The notes: generated from the sequence alone by a model not told the origin. 61,758 nt of DNA from Candidatus Acutalibacter stercorigallinarum (GCA_019112625.1 DXIW01000063.1:1-61758); one strand, 5' to 3'. Positions 25,315-33,309 are shown, numbered from the stretch's first letter. Made by a program: numbers and translations.

Positions 25315-26508
25315 ATGGAATACCAGTTTTCAGAACGTGTGAAAAGCCTGAAACCTTCCGCCATTCGGGAGATTTTGAAAAACTCCTCCGACCCCAGCGT
25401 CATCCCCCTGTCCGCGGGCAACCCCGCCCCCGACGCCTTCCCCTACGACGCGGTGCGGCAGATCAGCCAGGACCTGCTGCAGAACACCCCCATCGACGCT
25501 TTGCAGTACGGTGTCACCGAGGGGTACGCCCCCCTGCGCCAGCACCTGCTGGGCTATATGCAGAAGAAGCACCACGTGGGCTCGGAAAATGACGACATCC
25601 TCATCACCAGCGGGGCCCAGCAGGTCATGGACCTGCTGACCAAGACTTTGCTCAACGAGGGGGACACCGTGCTGTGCGAGGCCCCCAGCTTCATCGGCTC
25701 CCTCAACACCTTCCGGTCCTACCGGGCCAAGCTGGTGGGCATCCCCATGGAGGAGGACGGCATCGACACCCAGAAGCTGGAAGAGGCCCTGAACCGTGAG
25801 AAAAATGTAAAGTACCTGTACACCATCCCCAACTTCCAGAACCCCTCCGGCATCACCATGAGCCTGGAGAAGCGGAAGAAAGTCTACGAGCTGTGCCGGG
25901 ACCACAACGTCATCGTGCTGGAGGACAACCCCTACGGCGACCTGCGGTTCGCCGGGGAGGACGTGCCCTCCATCAAGTCCCTGGACACCGAGGGCGTGGT
26001 GGTCTACGCCGGCAGCTTCTCCAAGGTGATCTCCCCCGGGATGCGGGTGGGCTACGCCATCGGGCCCAAGGCGGTGCTGCAGAAGATGGTGGTGTGCAAG
26101 CAGGGGGAGGACGTCCACTCCAACATGTGGGCCCAGATCATCTGCCACCGCATTATGACCGAGACCGACTACGAGGCCCATCTGGAGCGGCTGCGCACCA
26201 TCTACCGCCGGAAGAGCGGTATCCTGCTGGAGGCCATGGAGAAGTACTTCAAGCCCCTGGGCATCACCTGGAGCCAGTTTGAGGGCGGCCTGTTCGCCTG
26301 GTGTACCCTGCCCCAGGGCGTGGACATGCTGGACTTTGTCAAAAAGGCCACGGAGAATAAGGTCTGCGTGGTGCCGGGCACGGCCTTCCTCACCGACGAG
26401 AGCGAGCCCTGCCGGTCCTTCCGCATCAACTTCTCCACCCCCACCGACCAGCAGCTGGCCGACGGCATCCGCCTGCTGGCCCAGACCTATGAGGAAATGA
26501 CGAGATAA
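25315..26508 (+). CDS. PLP-dependent aminotransferase (class I/II), Trp T-box controlled
   Basis: A 397-residue fold-type I aminotransferase. The lysine that binds pyridoxal phosphate is in AGSFSKVISPGMRVGY near residue 235. The conserved N/P/Y residues lie in TIPNFQNPSGITMS (near 180) and LEDNPYGDLRF (near 203), and the terminal arginine in CRSFRINFS. The sequence is close to the aromatic/2-aminoadipate aminotransferase group. AAAGGAGC precedes ATG 25315. It lies between a Trp T-box and trpS, 12 bp apart, so an aromatic amino acid, perhaps tryptophan, is the likely substrate; this is inferred from context. Confidence 0.85.
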   Translation: MEYQFSERVKSLKPSAIREILKNSSDPSVIPLSAGNPAPDAFPYDAVRQISQDLLQNTPIDALQYGVTEGYAPLRQHLLGYMQKKHHVGSENDDILITSGAQQVMDLLTKTLLNEGDTVLCEAPSFIGSLNTFRSYRAKLVGIPMEEDGIDTQKLEEALNREKNVKYLYTIPNFQNPSGITMSLEKRKKVYELCRDHNVIVLEDNPYGDLRFAGEDVPSIKSLDTEGVVVYAGSFSKVISPGMRVGYAIGPKAVLQKMVVCKQGEDVHSNMWAQIICHRIMTETDYEAHLERLRTIYRRKSGILLEAMEKYFKPLGITWSQFEGGLFAWCTLPQGVDMLDFVKKATENKVCVVPGTAFLTDESEPCRSFRINFSTPTDQQLADGIRLLAQTYEEMTR

Positions 26509-26520
26509 GGAGAGCTTACT

Positions 26521-27522
26521 ATGGAAGCGCAACAGAAAAAACGGGTCCTCAGCCTGATCCAGCCCACAGGCACCTTCACCCTGGGCAACTACCTGGGGGC
26601 CCTGAAAAATTTTGTAAGCCTGCAGGATGAGTACGAGTGCGTGTACGGCCTGGCGGACCTGCACGCCATCACCGTGCGGCAGGAGCCCGCGGCCCTGCGG
26701 AAAAACGTGCTGGAAGGCTACGCCATGATGCTGGCCATGGGCATCGACCTGGACAAGAGCGTTTTCTTCATCCAGAGCCAGGTGCCGGAGCATGCCCAGC
26801 TGGCCTGGCTCCTCAACTGCTACACCCAGTTCGGGGAGCTCTCTCGCATGACCCAGTTCAAGGATAAATCCGCCAAGCACGCGGACAACATCAACGCCGG
26901 GCTGTTCACCTACCCCTGCCTCATGGCCGCGGACATCCTGCTGTACCAGGCGGACTACGTCCCCGTGGGCGCCGACCAGAAGCAGCACCTGGAGCTGACC
27001 CGGAACATCGCCGAGCGGTTCAACGGCCTGTACAGCCCCACCTTCGTGGTGCCCGAGCCCATCATCCCCAAGCACGGGGCCCGGATCATGTCCCTGCAGG
27101 ACCCCACCAAGAAGATGAGCAAGTCCGACGAGAACGTGAACGCCTTCATCACCGTGCTGGACGACCCGGACACCATCCTGCGGAAGTTCAAGCGGGCCGT
27201 CACCGACAGCGACGCCACCGTGCGGTTCGACCCGGAGAACAAGCCCGGGGTCTCTAACCTGATGGCCATCTACTCCACCATCACCGGGCGGACCATGGAG
27301 GAGATCGAGGCGGAGTTCGCGGGCAAAGGCTATGGCGATTTCAAGCCCGCCGTGGCGGAGGCTGTCATCGAAGAGCTGCGGCCCATCCAGGAGCGGTACC
27401 AGCAGCTGATCGGCGACAAGGCCTACTTGGAGCAGTGCTACCGGGACAACGCCCCCAAAGCGGAGCACATCGCCCGCAAGACCCTGCAGAAGGTGATGAA
27501 GAAGATCGGCTATCTGGCGTAA
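26521..27522 (+). CDS. trpS: Tryptophanyl-tRNA synthetase
   Basis: A 333-residue class Ic synthetase that charges tRNA-Trp. The HIGH-like motif is in [15 protein letters not shown] near residue 15, and the KMSKS loop is KKMSKSDEN near residue 198. Length and both motifs are normal for TrpRS. It is the second gene of the T-box operon, so its expression should rise when tRNA-Trp is uncharged. A strong terminator follows directly. Confidence 0.97.
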   Translation: MEAQQKKRVLSLIQPTGTFTLGNYLGALKNFVSLQDEYECVYGLADLHAITVRQEPAALRKNVLEGYAMMLAMGIDLDKSVFFIQSQVPEHAQLAWLLNCYTQFGELSRMTQFKDKSAKHADNINAGLFTYPCLMAADILLYQADYVPVGADQKQHLELTRNIAERFNGLYSPTFVVPEPIIPKHGARIMSLQDPTKKMSKSDENVNAFITVLDDPDTILRKFKRAVTDSDATVRFDPENKPGVSNLMAIYSTITGRTMEEIEAEFAGKGYGDFKPAVAEAVIEELRPIQERYQQLIGDKAYLEQCYRDNAPKAEHIARKTLQKVMKKIGYLA

Positions 27523-27525
27523 CAC

Positions 27526-27567
27526 AAAAAGACCTGGGAGCGCAGCTGAGGCTCTCAGGTCTTTTTT
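27526..27567. terminator. Terminator after trpS
   Basis: A stem AAAAAGACCTG/CAGGTCTTTTT, extended by GAG/CTC around a 1-nt mismatch, with a T6 end. Nearly symmetrical. Confidence 0.85.
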
Positions 27568-27742
27568 GGTGAGAGAGTTTTTCCCGCGGGCAGGGAAAAA
27601 CGCTGCCTATCTGGGAGTATTTGCTGTTACCTTGTCATCAACGGAAAAGAGAAGGGCTTCGTTCGATATTGCTGATGCTTATAGATAAAGACTTATGTCT
27701 CAAAGGGGGTGGTCCCCCTTTGTATCCCCCACGGGGGAGAGG

Positions 27743-27795
27743 TCTCACCTGCCGGTTCGGTCGGCGTTGGGAAAGCGCCACTGGCGCTTAACGCC
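27743..27795 (+). repeat. Core-hairpin module A1
   Basis: The core TCTCACCTGCCGGTTCGGTC (27743-27762) is followed at once by a hairpin: 6-bp stem GGCGTT, bulge GGGA, 7-bp stem AAGCGCC, loop ACT, then the matching arms. It is near-identical to the copy at 40689. Confidence 0.85.
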
Positions 27796-27830
27796 TCCCC
27801 CGTACCCCCTCCTACGAGGCGGGGCTTCGG

Positions 27831-27883
27831 TCTCGGCTGCCGCCTCGGTCGGTCCTGGACGGTGCCCACCGGGCACCAGGACC
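27831..27883 (+). repeat. Core-hairpin module A2
   Basis: The core variant TCTCGGCTGCCGCCTCGGTC (27831-27850; 16 of 20 identical to A1) is followed by GGTCCT, bulge GGAC, GGTGCCC, loop ACC, GGGCACC, AGGACC. The stems differ from A1 but pair perfectly, keeping the 6 / 4 / 7 / 3 geometry. Confidence 0.85.
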
Positions 27884-28027
27884 CCCCTCGCACCCCCCAA
27901 GGGCAAAGGACTAAAATCTGCCCCGCCAAAATTTGCACATAGCCCCGCCGGGCAGGAAAATCCCTCTGGGGGATACAAAAGGGGGGCGATGGCCACATCG
28001 TCCCCCTTTTGAAAAGAAAAAAAGAAT

Positions 28028-28114
28028 CCCCCCTCCCGCTGCGGCGGAGGTACCTCTTCGGAACACCACAGCAGCGGGAGGGGGGTAGGGGGGAGGGCAG
28101 ATGGGAGGGCAGAT
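28028..28114. repeat. Long hairpin and 12-bp tandem duplication
   Basis: A 15-bp stem CCCCCCTCCCGCTGC (28028-28042) pairs with 28071-28085 around a 28-nt loop that itself holds GAGG-TA-CCTC. It is followed by two exact copies of GGGAGGGCAGAT (28091-28102, 28103-28114). It lies downstream of the minus-strand XRE gene and might act as its terminator, though no T tract is adjacent. Confidence 0.6.
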
Positions 28115-28182
28115 GGCGGGAAAAAGCTGGACGAAAGAGAAAGCCAGAAAAAAAATCGCCCCGCCGGGGGCAGGCCGGCAGG

Positions 28183-28398
28183 TCACCGTAGAAAGTCCTC
28201 CATGGGGCAGCCGTACAGCTGGGCCAGGCGGTACAGGTCAAAGACGCTGGGGGCGGTGTGGCCGGTCTCGTAGTAGGTGTAGGTGGGGCGGCTCACCCCC
28301 GGGTGCTGGGCCACCTCCCGCTGGGAGAGCCCGGCCTGGGCGCGGGCCCGCCGCAGGTTTTGTCCCAAGTGTTTCCGCAGTGTTTCCAGGTCGGCCAT
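28183..28398 (-). CDS. XRE-family helix-turn-helix regulator
   Basis: A 71-residue DNA-binding protein consisting of a single Cro/CI-type helix-turn-helix. The sequence LGQNLRRARAQAGLSQREVAQ, then PGVSRPTYTYYETG (about residues 11-46) is the classic five-helix core. AAAGGAGGG precedes the ATG at 28398. It is transcribed divergently from the ribbon-helix-helix gene at 28567 with a 168-bp region containing repeated sequences that could be operators. The target genes are unknown. Confidence 0.85.
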   Translation of the reverse strand: MADLETLRKHLGQNLRRARAQAGLSQREVAQHPGVSRPTYTYYETGHTAPSVFDLYRLAQLYGCPMEDFLR

Positions 28399-28420
28399 GT
28401 GGGTCCCTCCTTTTTTCTAC

Positions 28421-28449
28421 AGGATAGCACAAAAGCCGGTGTTGTGCAA
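28421..28449 (-). promoter_or_regulatory. SigA-type promoter for the XRE gene
   Basis: On the minus strand: TTGCAC (28444-28449), a 17-bp spacer, and the extended -10 TGCTATCCT (-10 at 28421-28426). Confidence 0.65.
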
Positions 28450-28454
28450 CAAAA

Positions 28455-28514
28455 TGTAATACAATTTGACATGCATATATGTGACGCCTTTTGCAATACG
28501 ATATGTAATACAAG
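28455..28514. promoter_or_regulatory. Repeated operator-like sequences in the XRE/RHH divergent region
   Basis: TGTAATACAA occurs twice (28455-28464 and 28505-28514), 50 bp apart, with TTGACA at 28466-28471 and a CATATATG palindrome between them. The AT-rich block stands out in this GC-rich genome. It may bind the XRE or ribbon-helix-helix protein; the -10 for the plus-strand gene is unclear. Confidence 0.4.
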
Positions 28515-28566
28515 AAGAAACGCAGGGCGAGGGAAAAGCACCGCCCCATGGACGAAAGGCGCACCG

Positions 28567-28746
28567 ATGAGAGAATTCCATATTCCAAAAATCCCGGCAA
28601 CGACGAATAAATCCATCCGTTTTCCCAATGATGTCATCGAGGGGGTGGAGGAGGCCATCCGCGGCACAGACTGCAGCTTCTCCGCCTTTGTCATCGAGGC
28701 CACCCGGGTGGCCCTGGCAAACCTGGCGGAGGAAAAGGACGGTTGA
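28567..28746 (+). CDS. Ribbon-helix-helix (YlcI/YnfO-like) small protein
   Basis: A 59-residue protein. Residues 14-55 (NKSIRFPNDVIEGVEEAI, then FSAFVIEATRVALANL) fit the ribbon-helix-helix pattern of a short beta strand and two helices, as in YlcI/YnfO-type proteins. The ATG at 28567 has GAAAGG upstream. The frame extends upstream without a good start. It is divergent from the XRE regulator and lies 88 bp before a lipoprotein gene. A DNA-binding role is inferred; no toxin partner is visible. Confidence 0.65.
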   Translation: MREFHIPKIPATTNKSIRFPNDVIEGVEEAIRGTDCSFSAFVIEATRVALANLAEEKDG

Positions 28747-28772
28747 CAGCGCCGCCTGTTTTGCGGTATGAT
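28743..28772 (+). promoter_or_regulatory. SigA-type promoter for the lipoprotein gene
   Basis: TTGACA (28743-28748), an 18-bp spacer and TATGAT (28767-28772). The -35 overlaps the end of the upstream ribbon-helix-helix gene. Confidence 0.65.
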
Positions 28773-28834
28773 TCCTATGCCCGCGGCAGTTGCCTGCGGC
28801 GGGTAAGTTTTTCATCCCCAAAAAGGAGGACTTT

Positions 28835-29302
28835 ATGAAAAAACGGATTTTGGCGGCTTTGCTGGCCGTCCTGTTCCTGCTGCCCATGGGGGCCTGCTCC
28901 CAGCCTGGCGGCGGGAAAACCATCGAGGGCACGGTGGAGGAAGTGCTGGAGAAAGTCACCGGCGACCTGCCGGTAGAGACCTCCCTTCTCACCACCCCGG
29001 TGACGGAGGAGAACTTCGCCTGGTACTTCTATATCGACCCCATCGAGGGGGCCGAGGGCATGGCCTCCGAGGCGGCCATGAGCGCGGTGCCCCACGCCAT
29101 CTGCCTGCTGAAGCTCCCCGAGGACGCGGACGCCGAGCAGGTACAGGCGGACATCGAGGAGGCCCTGAACCCCCACAAGTGGGTGTGCGTCGAAGCTGAG
29201 GCCAATGAGGTGGCCCGCCAGGGCCAGTGGATCCTGGTGGCCCAGTCCACCAAGGACGTGGTGGACCAGGCCCTGGAGAATTTCAACGCCCTGGCCCAGT
29301 AA
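28835..29302 (+). CDS. Putative lipoprotein (155 aa), possibly DUF4358-like
   Basis: A secreted lipoprotein with a signal peptide MKKRILAALLAVLFLLPMGAC; the lipobox LPMGAC puts the lipidated cysteine near residue 21. The mature part (ETSLLTTPVTEENFAWYFYI..., then CLLKLPEDADAEQVQADIEE) has the alternating pattern of small periplasm-side alpha/beta domains. It resembles DUF4358-type lipoproteins of Clostridia, but that is tentative. AAAAGGAGG precedes the ATG. It is a single-gene unit with its own promoter and terminator. Confidence 0.7.
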   Translation: MKKRILAALLAVLFLLPMGACSQPGGGKTIEGTVEEVLEKVTGDLPVETSLLTTPVTEENFAWYFYIDPIEGAEGMASEAAMSAVPHAICLLKLPEDADAEQVQADIEEALNPHKWVCVEAEANEVARQGQWILVAQSTKDVVDQALENFNALAQ

Positions 29303-29308
29303 GCGGGA

Positions 29309-29355
29309 CAAAAAAGAGAGGCTGTACCCAGCACGGGTACGGCCTCTTTTTTTGT
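29309..29355. terminator. Bidirectional terminator
   Basis: AGAGGC and GTACCC arms pair with GGGTAC and GCCTCT around AGCAC, flanked by A6 and T7. It serves the lipoprotein gene and the convergent radical SAM gene. Confidence 0.85.
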
Positions 29356-29370
29356 GTGATTCGGGCTCCC

Positions 29371-30018
29371 TTACTGGGAGATGTACTGCCGCACGAAGAA
29401 ATCCGCCCCCACCTTTTCACTGAGCTTCCGGCAGGCGTCGATCTCCTCCTTGGGCATGGTGCTCACCACGGTCATGCGCACGAAGGGCACGTTCATGGCG
29501 GCGTCGGCGGTAAAGCGGAGAATCGCCGGCAGGGCCTTTAGGCCGAACTTGCTGTGGCACACCGCGTCGTAGCCTTCGGGGGTGCTGGCGTTCAAGCTGA
29601 CGGAGACCGCGTCTACCCGGCCGTCCAGCTCCAGGCCGGTGCGCCGCCCGGTGATCAGGTCCGCCAGGCCGTTGGTGTTGATGCGCACAAAGTGGGAGCC
29701 GCGGCCTTTCAGCTGGTCGCACAGCCACATCATGTCGTCCCACCGGCAGGCGGGCTCCCCATAGCCGCAGAACACCACCTCCTGGTAGCGGTTCAGGTCC
29801 TCTTTCGCCAGCTCCGCCCAGATCTCCTCCTTGGTGGGCTCGCCGCCCTGGTACCACAGGTTCTCCGCGTACAGGCTGCCGCTGCTGTTGTTGCGCAGGC
29901 AGAAGTCGCAGTGGTTGGGGCACTGGTTGGTCATGTTCACGTACAGCTTGTCCTGGTAAACGTAGGTGATGCTGGCGCCGTACTTCTGGCTGCCAGCGGG
30001 TTTCTGTTGGGGTTCCAT
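29371..30018 (-). CDS. TatD-associated radical SAM protein
   Basis: A 215-residue radical S-adenosylmethionine enzyme with CPNHCDFC near residue 33 (the CxxxCxxC cluster site), followed by GYGEPACRWD (the SAM-binding GGE-like motif). It is short and lacks an auxiliary cluster domain. Proteins of this type are found next to tatD in many anaerobes; here tatD lies 29 bp upstream in the same direction. The reaction is unknown. The start at 30018 was chosen because the reading frame upstream is only the shadow of tatD. Confidence 0.85.
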   Translation of the reverse strand: MEPQQKPAGSQKYGASITYVYQDKLYVNMTNQCPNHCDFCLRNNSSGSLYAENLWYQGGEPTKEEIWAELAKEDLNRYQEVVFCGYGEPACRWDDMMWLCDQLKGRGSHFVRINTNGLADLITGRRTGLELDGRVDAVSVSLNASTPEGYDAVCHSKFGLKALPAILRFTADAAMNVPFVRMTVVSTMPKEEIDACRKLSEKVGADFFVRQYISQ

Positions 30019-30047
30019 GCTGGTGCGCTTCCTCTCTCGCTCGTGTT

Positions 30048-30827
30048 TCAGTTTGGGTCGATGACGAACAGCCGCCGGGCGTTTGCCTCCGCGGCCTGTA
30101 AAATCTCCTCGGCGGGCTGGCCCCGCACCTCCCCGATCCTCTCCGCCACATAGGCGATGAGGGAGGAGTCGTTCCGCTTGCCCCGGAAGGGGACAGGGGC
30201 CATGTAGGGGCAGTCGGTCTCCAAGAGCAGCCGGTCCAGGGGGATGTTTTTCGCCACCTCCACCGGGTGGCGGGCGTTTTTGAAGGTGACCACGCCCCCC
30301 AGGCCGATGTACATGCCCAGGCCCAGAATTTCCCGGGCCGTCTCCCAGCTGCCGGAAAAGCAGTGCACCACCCCGGCGGGCCGGTATTGCCGCAGAAAGG
30401 ACAGGGTGTCGGCATGGGCCTCCCGGTCGTGGACCACCACGGGCAGGGAGAGCTCCCTTGCCAGCTCCAGCTGGTCGGCGAACACCTCTTGCTGCCGGTC
30501 CTTGGGGCAGGCGTCCAGCCAGTGGTAGTCGAGACCGATCTCCCCCACGGCCACCATTTTGGGCCGGCCAAGCCAGCCTTTTACCTGGGCCAGCCAATCA
30601 TGGGGCAGGTCCCGGGCCTCCTCGGGGTGGATGCCCGCCGCGCCGTAGACATAGCCGTACCGCTGGGTGAGCTCCCAGGTGGTCTGGCAGCTAGCTAGGT
30701 CCGCGGCCATGTTGATAACGCCCGAAACGTCCTTCTCCGGCAGGATATGGCCCAAAAGCTCCTCCCGGTCCGGGTCGAACTGGCTGTCGTCGTAATGGGC
30801 GTGGGAATCGAAAATAGAAGTCGTCAT
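30048..30827 (-). CDS. tatD: TatD-family hydrolase (DNase)
   Basis: A 259-residue TIM-barrel metal hydrolase. The metal ligands are seen in FDSHAHYDD (near 7), VGEIGLDYHW (near 93), PVVVHDREAH (near 128), VHCFSGS (near 153) and LLLETDCPYMAP (near 203). TatD proteins are magnesium-dependent 3'-5' exonucleases linked to DNA repair. It overlaps the membrane-protein gene upstream by 4 bp and precedes the radical SAM gene, in a unit beginning with metG, a common order in Firmicutes. Confidence 0.93.
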   Translation of the reverse strand: MTTSIFDSHAHYDDSQFDPDREELLGHILPEKDVSGVINMAADLASCQTTWELTQRYGYVYGAAGIHPEEARDLPHDWLAQVKGWLGRPKMVAVGEIGLDYHWLDACPKDRQQEVFADQLELARELSLPVVVHDREAHADTLSFLRQYRPAGVVHCFSGSWETAREILGLGMYIGLGGVVTFKNARHPVEVAKNIPLDRLLLETDCPYMAPVPFRGKRNDSSLIAYVAERIGEVRGQPAEEILQAAEANARRLFVIDPN

Positions 30828-31153
30828 AGTTTTCGGTACCTTTTCTCAATGTTTCCGTGGAACCAGACCAGCCATGCCAGGCCTGCGGTGCAGGCCAGCA
30901 GCGCTGCCGCGGCTGCCGCCAGCGGGTGTGCCAGCCCCAACAGCCCGCCCAGCCACCAGGGCAGGGAATAGAGGGTGAACATGCGGCTGTGGGCCCGGTT
31001 GTACGCGGGCACGTCTGTGACAGTCTCCCGGGGGACTTTCTCCCCGGCCCAGAACCACATGGGCTCTTCCCGGCGGCGGGCGTAAAGGCCAAAACCCAGG
31101 AAGAGCCCGGCACAGACCCACATGCAGGCCAGCATGATGATTTTTCCAACCAT
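30824..31153 (-). CDS. Small integral membrane protein (109 aa)
   Basis: Family not named with confidence. There are three hydrophobic helices (about residues 3-23, 62-78 and 80-97). The first is followed by a soluble loop with YARRREEPMWFWAGEKVP and VPAYNRAHSRMF, a pattern seen in short membrane proteins of unknown function in Clostridia. It lies between metG and tatD on the same strand, overlapping tatD by 4 bp (ATGA), so it is probably translated with it. AGGGAGGGACAG precedes the start. Confidence 0.7.
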   Translation of the reverse strand: MVGKIIMLACMWVCAGLFLGFGLYARRREEPMWFWAGEKVPRETVTDVPAYNRAHSRMFTLYSLPWWLGGLLGLAHPLAAAAAALLACTAGLAWLVWFHGNIEKRYRKL

Positions 31154-31184
31154 ACCTGTCCCTCCCTAGCGGGTCTTGGGATGC

Positions 31185-33143
31185 TTAGCAGAGCTTGGCC
31201 CCGGCGGGGATAGCATCGTCCACCATGATCAGGTTCAGCTTTTCCTCCCCCTTCTCCGTGTGCACGGCGGAGAGCAGCATGCCGCAGCTCTCCAGGCCCA
31301 TCATCTTCCGGGGGGGCAGGTTGACAATGGCCACCAGCGTCTTGCCGATGAGGTCCTCCGGCTGGTACCACTTGCGGATGCCCGAGAGGATCTGCCGGTC
31401 CACGCCGGTGCCGTCGTCCAAGGTGAATTTCAGGAGCTTGTCGCTCTTCTTCACCGCCTCGCAGGCTTTTACCTTTACTGCCCGGAAATCGGACTTGCAG
31501 AAGGTGTCAAAGTCCACCTTCTCCTCCAGCAGGGGCTCGGTCTCGATGGCGGGAGTGGGCTGGGCGGCCTGGTGGAGCTCCTCGGCCTTCTGCAGCACCT
31601 CCTCCACGTCCAGCCGGGCGAAGAGAATCTCCGGCTTTTCGGTGACCTTGTTGCCGCTGGGGTACAGGCCGGTCTTGTCCAGGTCCTCCCAATCCCGGGC
31701 CTGGGTGTTCAGCTGGGCGAAGATCTTCTCCGCGGTCTCGGGCATAAAGGGCTTCAAGAGGCTGGCCCCCAGGGCGATGCAGTCCACCAAGTTGTAGAGG
31801 ACGGTGGCCAGGCGGGGCTTCTTCTCCTCGTCCTTGGCCAGGGCCCAGGGCATGGTCTCGTCAATATACTTGTTGCACCGCTTGAACAGGGCGAACACCT
31901 CGGTGATAGCGTCGGCCACCCGCAGGTCCGCCATTTTCTGCTCGGCCCTGTCCCGGCAGGCGGCGGCCACGGCCTTCAGGTCCTCGTCCACCGCCTCGGT
32001 AACGCCGGTGTTCTCCACCAGGCCGCCGAAATACTTGTTGCTCATGGAGACAGTGCGGTTCACCAGGTTGCCCAGGATGTTGGCCAGGTCGGAGTTGTTC
32101 CGCTCGCATACCAGCTCCCAGGTCAGGTTGCCGTCGTTGTCGTAGGGCATCTCGTGGAGGACGAAGTACCGCACCGCGTCTACGCCGAACACCTCCACCA
32201 GCTGGTCGGCATAGATGATGTTGCCCTTACTCTTGCTCATCTTGCCGCCGTTCATCAGCAGCCAGGGGTGGCCGAACACCTGCTTCGGCAGGGGCAGGTC
32301 CAACGCCATGAGGAAGATGGGCCAGTAGATGGTGTGGAACCGGACGATGTCCTTGCCGATGAGGTGCAGGTCCGCGGGCCACAGCTTCTCAAACTGCGCT
32401 TCGCTCTGCTCCCCGCAGTGGTAGCCGATGCCGGTGATGTAGTTGGTCAAAGCGTCCAGCCACACGTACACCACGTGCTTGGGGTCGAACTCCACCGGGA
32501 TGCCCCAGGTGAAGCTGGTGCGGGACACGCACAAATCCTGCAGGCCCGGCAGCAGGAAGTTGTTCATCATCTCGTTCTTCCGGGCCACAGGCTGGATGAA
32601 CTCCGGGTGGTTGTTGATATAGTCGATGAGCCGGGGGGCGTACTTGCTCATCTTGAAGAAGTAGGCCTCCTCCTTGGCGGGGTGGACCTCCCTTCCGCAG
32701 TCGGGGCACTTGCCGTCCACCAGCTGGCTCTCGGTCCAGAAGCTCTCGCAGGGGGTGCAGTACAGCCCTTCGTAAGAGCCCTTGTAGATGTCGCCCTTGT
32801 CGTAGAGGTATTTGAAGATCTTCTGGACCTCTTTCTCGTGGTAGTCGTCGGTGGTGCGGATGAAGTGGTCGTAGGACACGCCCATCAGGTCGAACTGCTC
32901 CTTGATGATAGCGGCCACCTTGTCCACAAACTCCTTGGGGGTGACGCCTTCGGCCTCGGCCTTCAGCTCGTTTTTCTGGCCGTGCTCGTCGGTGCCGGTC
33001 TGGAAGAACACATCAAAGCCCTCCAGGCGCTTGAACCGGGCGATGGCGTCCGCCAGGACGATCTCGTACACGTTGCCGATGTGGGGCTTGCCCGACGTGT
33101 AGGCGATGGCGGTGGTGAGGTAATATTTCCCTTTGCTGTTCAT
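31185..33143 (-). CDS. metG: Methionyl-tRNA synthetase
   Basis: A 652-residue class Ia synthetase. The HIGH motif is in TSGKPHIGNVYE near residue 20 and the KMSKS loop is GGKMSKSKGN near residue 300. Zinc-finger cysteines are CTPC and CPDC (about 127-147). A C-terminal EMAP/Trbp111-like tRNA-binding domain (about 545-652) is present, which gives the longer form. No T-box was found in the 166-bp region upstream. It leads the unit metG - membrane protein - tatD - radical SAM. Confidence 0.97.
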   Translation of the reverse strand: MNSKGKYYLTTAIAYTSGKPHIGNVYEIVLADAIARFKRLEGFDVFFQTGTDEHGQKNELKAEAEGVTPKEFVDKVAAIIKEQFDLMGVSYDHFIRTTDDYHEKEVQKIFKYLYDKGDIYKGSYEGLYCTPCESFWTESQLVDGKCPDCGREVHPAKEEAYFFKMSKYAPRLIDYINNHPEFIQPVARKNEMMNNFLLPGLQDLCVSRTSFTWGIPVEFDPKHVVYVWLDALTNYITGIGYHCGEQSEAQFEKLWPADLHLIGKDIVRFHTIYWPIFLMALDLPLPKQVFGHPWLLMNGGKMSKSKGNIIYADQLVEVFGVDAVRYFVLHEMPYDNDGNLTWELVCERNNSDLANILGNLVNRTVSMSNKYFGGLVENTGVTEAVDEDLKAVAAACRDRAEQKMADLRVADAITEVFALFKRCNKYIDETMPWALAKDEEKKPRLATVLYNLVDCIALGASLLKPFMPETAEKIFAQLNTQARDWEDLDKTGLYPSGNKVTEKPEILFARLDVEEVLQKAEELHQAAQPTPAIETEPLLEEKVDFDTFCKSDFRAVKVKACEAVKKSDKLLKFTLDDGTGVDRQILSGIRKWYQPEDLIGKTLVAIVNLPPRKMMGLESCGMLLSAVHTEKGEEKLNLIMVDDAIPAGAKLC

Positions 33144-33195
33144 AGTGCTGCAACTCTCCTTTGGAAAGGTATTTTCGCGGTTTCGCGCAGGGCGG

Positions 33196-33227
33196 AAAAG
33201 GCGTCACAGGAAAGGCCCTATGACGCC
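33196..33227 (-). terminator. Weak terminator between the 33-aa gene and metG
   Basis: A 7-bp stem (33200-33206 with 33221-33227) with a short T run on the minus strand. It suggests that the 33-residue protein and metG are partly separate units. Confidence 0.5.
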
Positions 33228-33309
33228 ATGGGCATTCGTATCCCAGGACAGGACGGGATGGGGTGCGGCATCGCTTGCGCCACCTCTCTTCTAAAGCGGG
33301 GGCCTCGGA

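Larger units (their letters stand above)
27701..28010. repeat. MITE-like non-coding element A (about 310 bp) with hairpin ends
   Basis: The element starts with a perfect hairpin (CAAAGGGGG-TGGT-CCCCCTTTG, 27701-27722) followed by TATCCCCCA. It ends with the inverted counterpart: GGGGGATACA then a hairpin AAAAGGGGGG...TCCCCCTTTT (27977-28010). Inside are two direct core-hairpin modules at 27743-27795 and 27831-27883. No transposase gene is present and the open frames are not protein-like. This fills most of the 660-bp gap 27523-28182. Confidence 0.65.

Noticed and set aside
28183-28746. Toxin-antitoxin system (XRE plus small protein)
   Set aside because: The genes are divergent instead of co-directional, both are DNA-binding, and no toxin-like partner is present.
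33144-33309. T-box or SAM riboswitch in front of metG
   Set aside because: No T-box sequence, no SAM-box pattern, and the gap is too short once the 33-aa gene and its terminator are placed.
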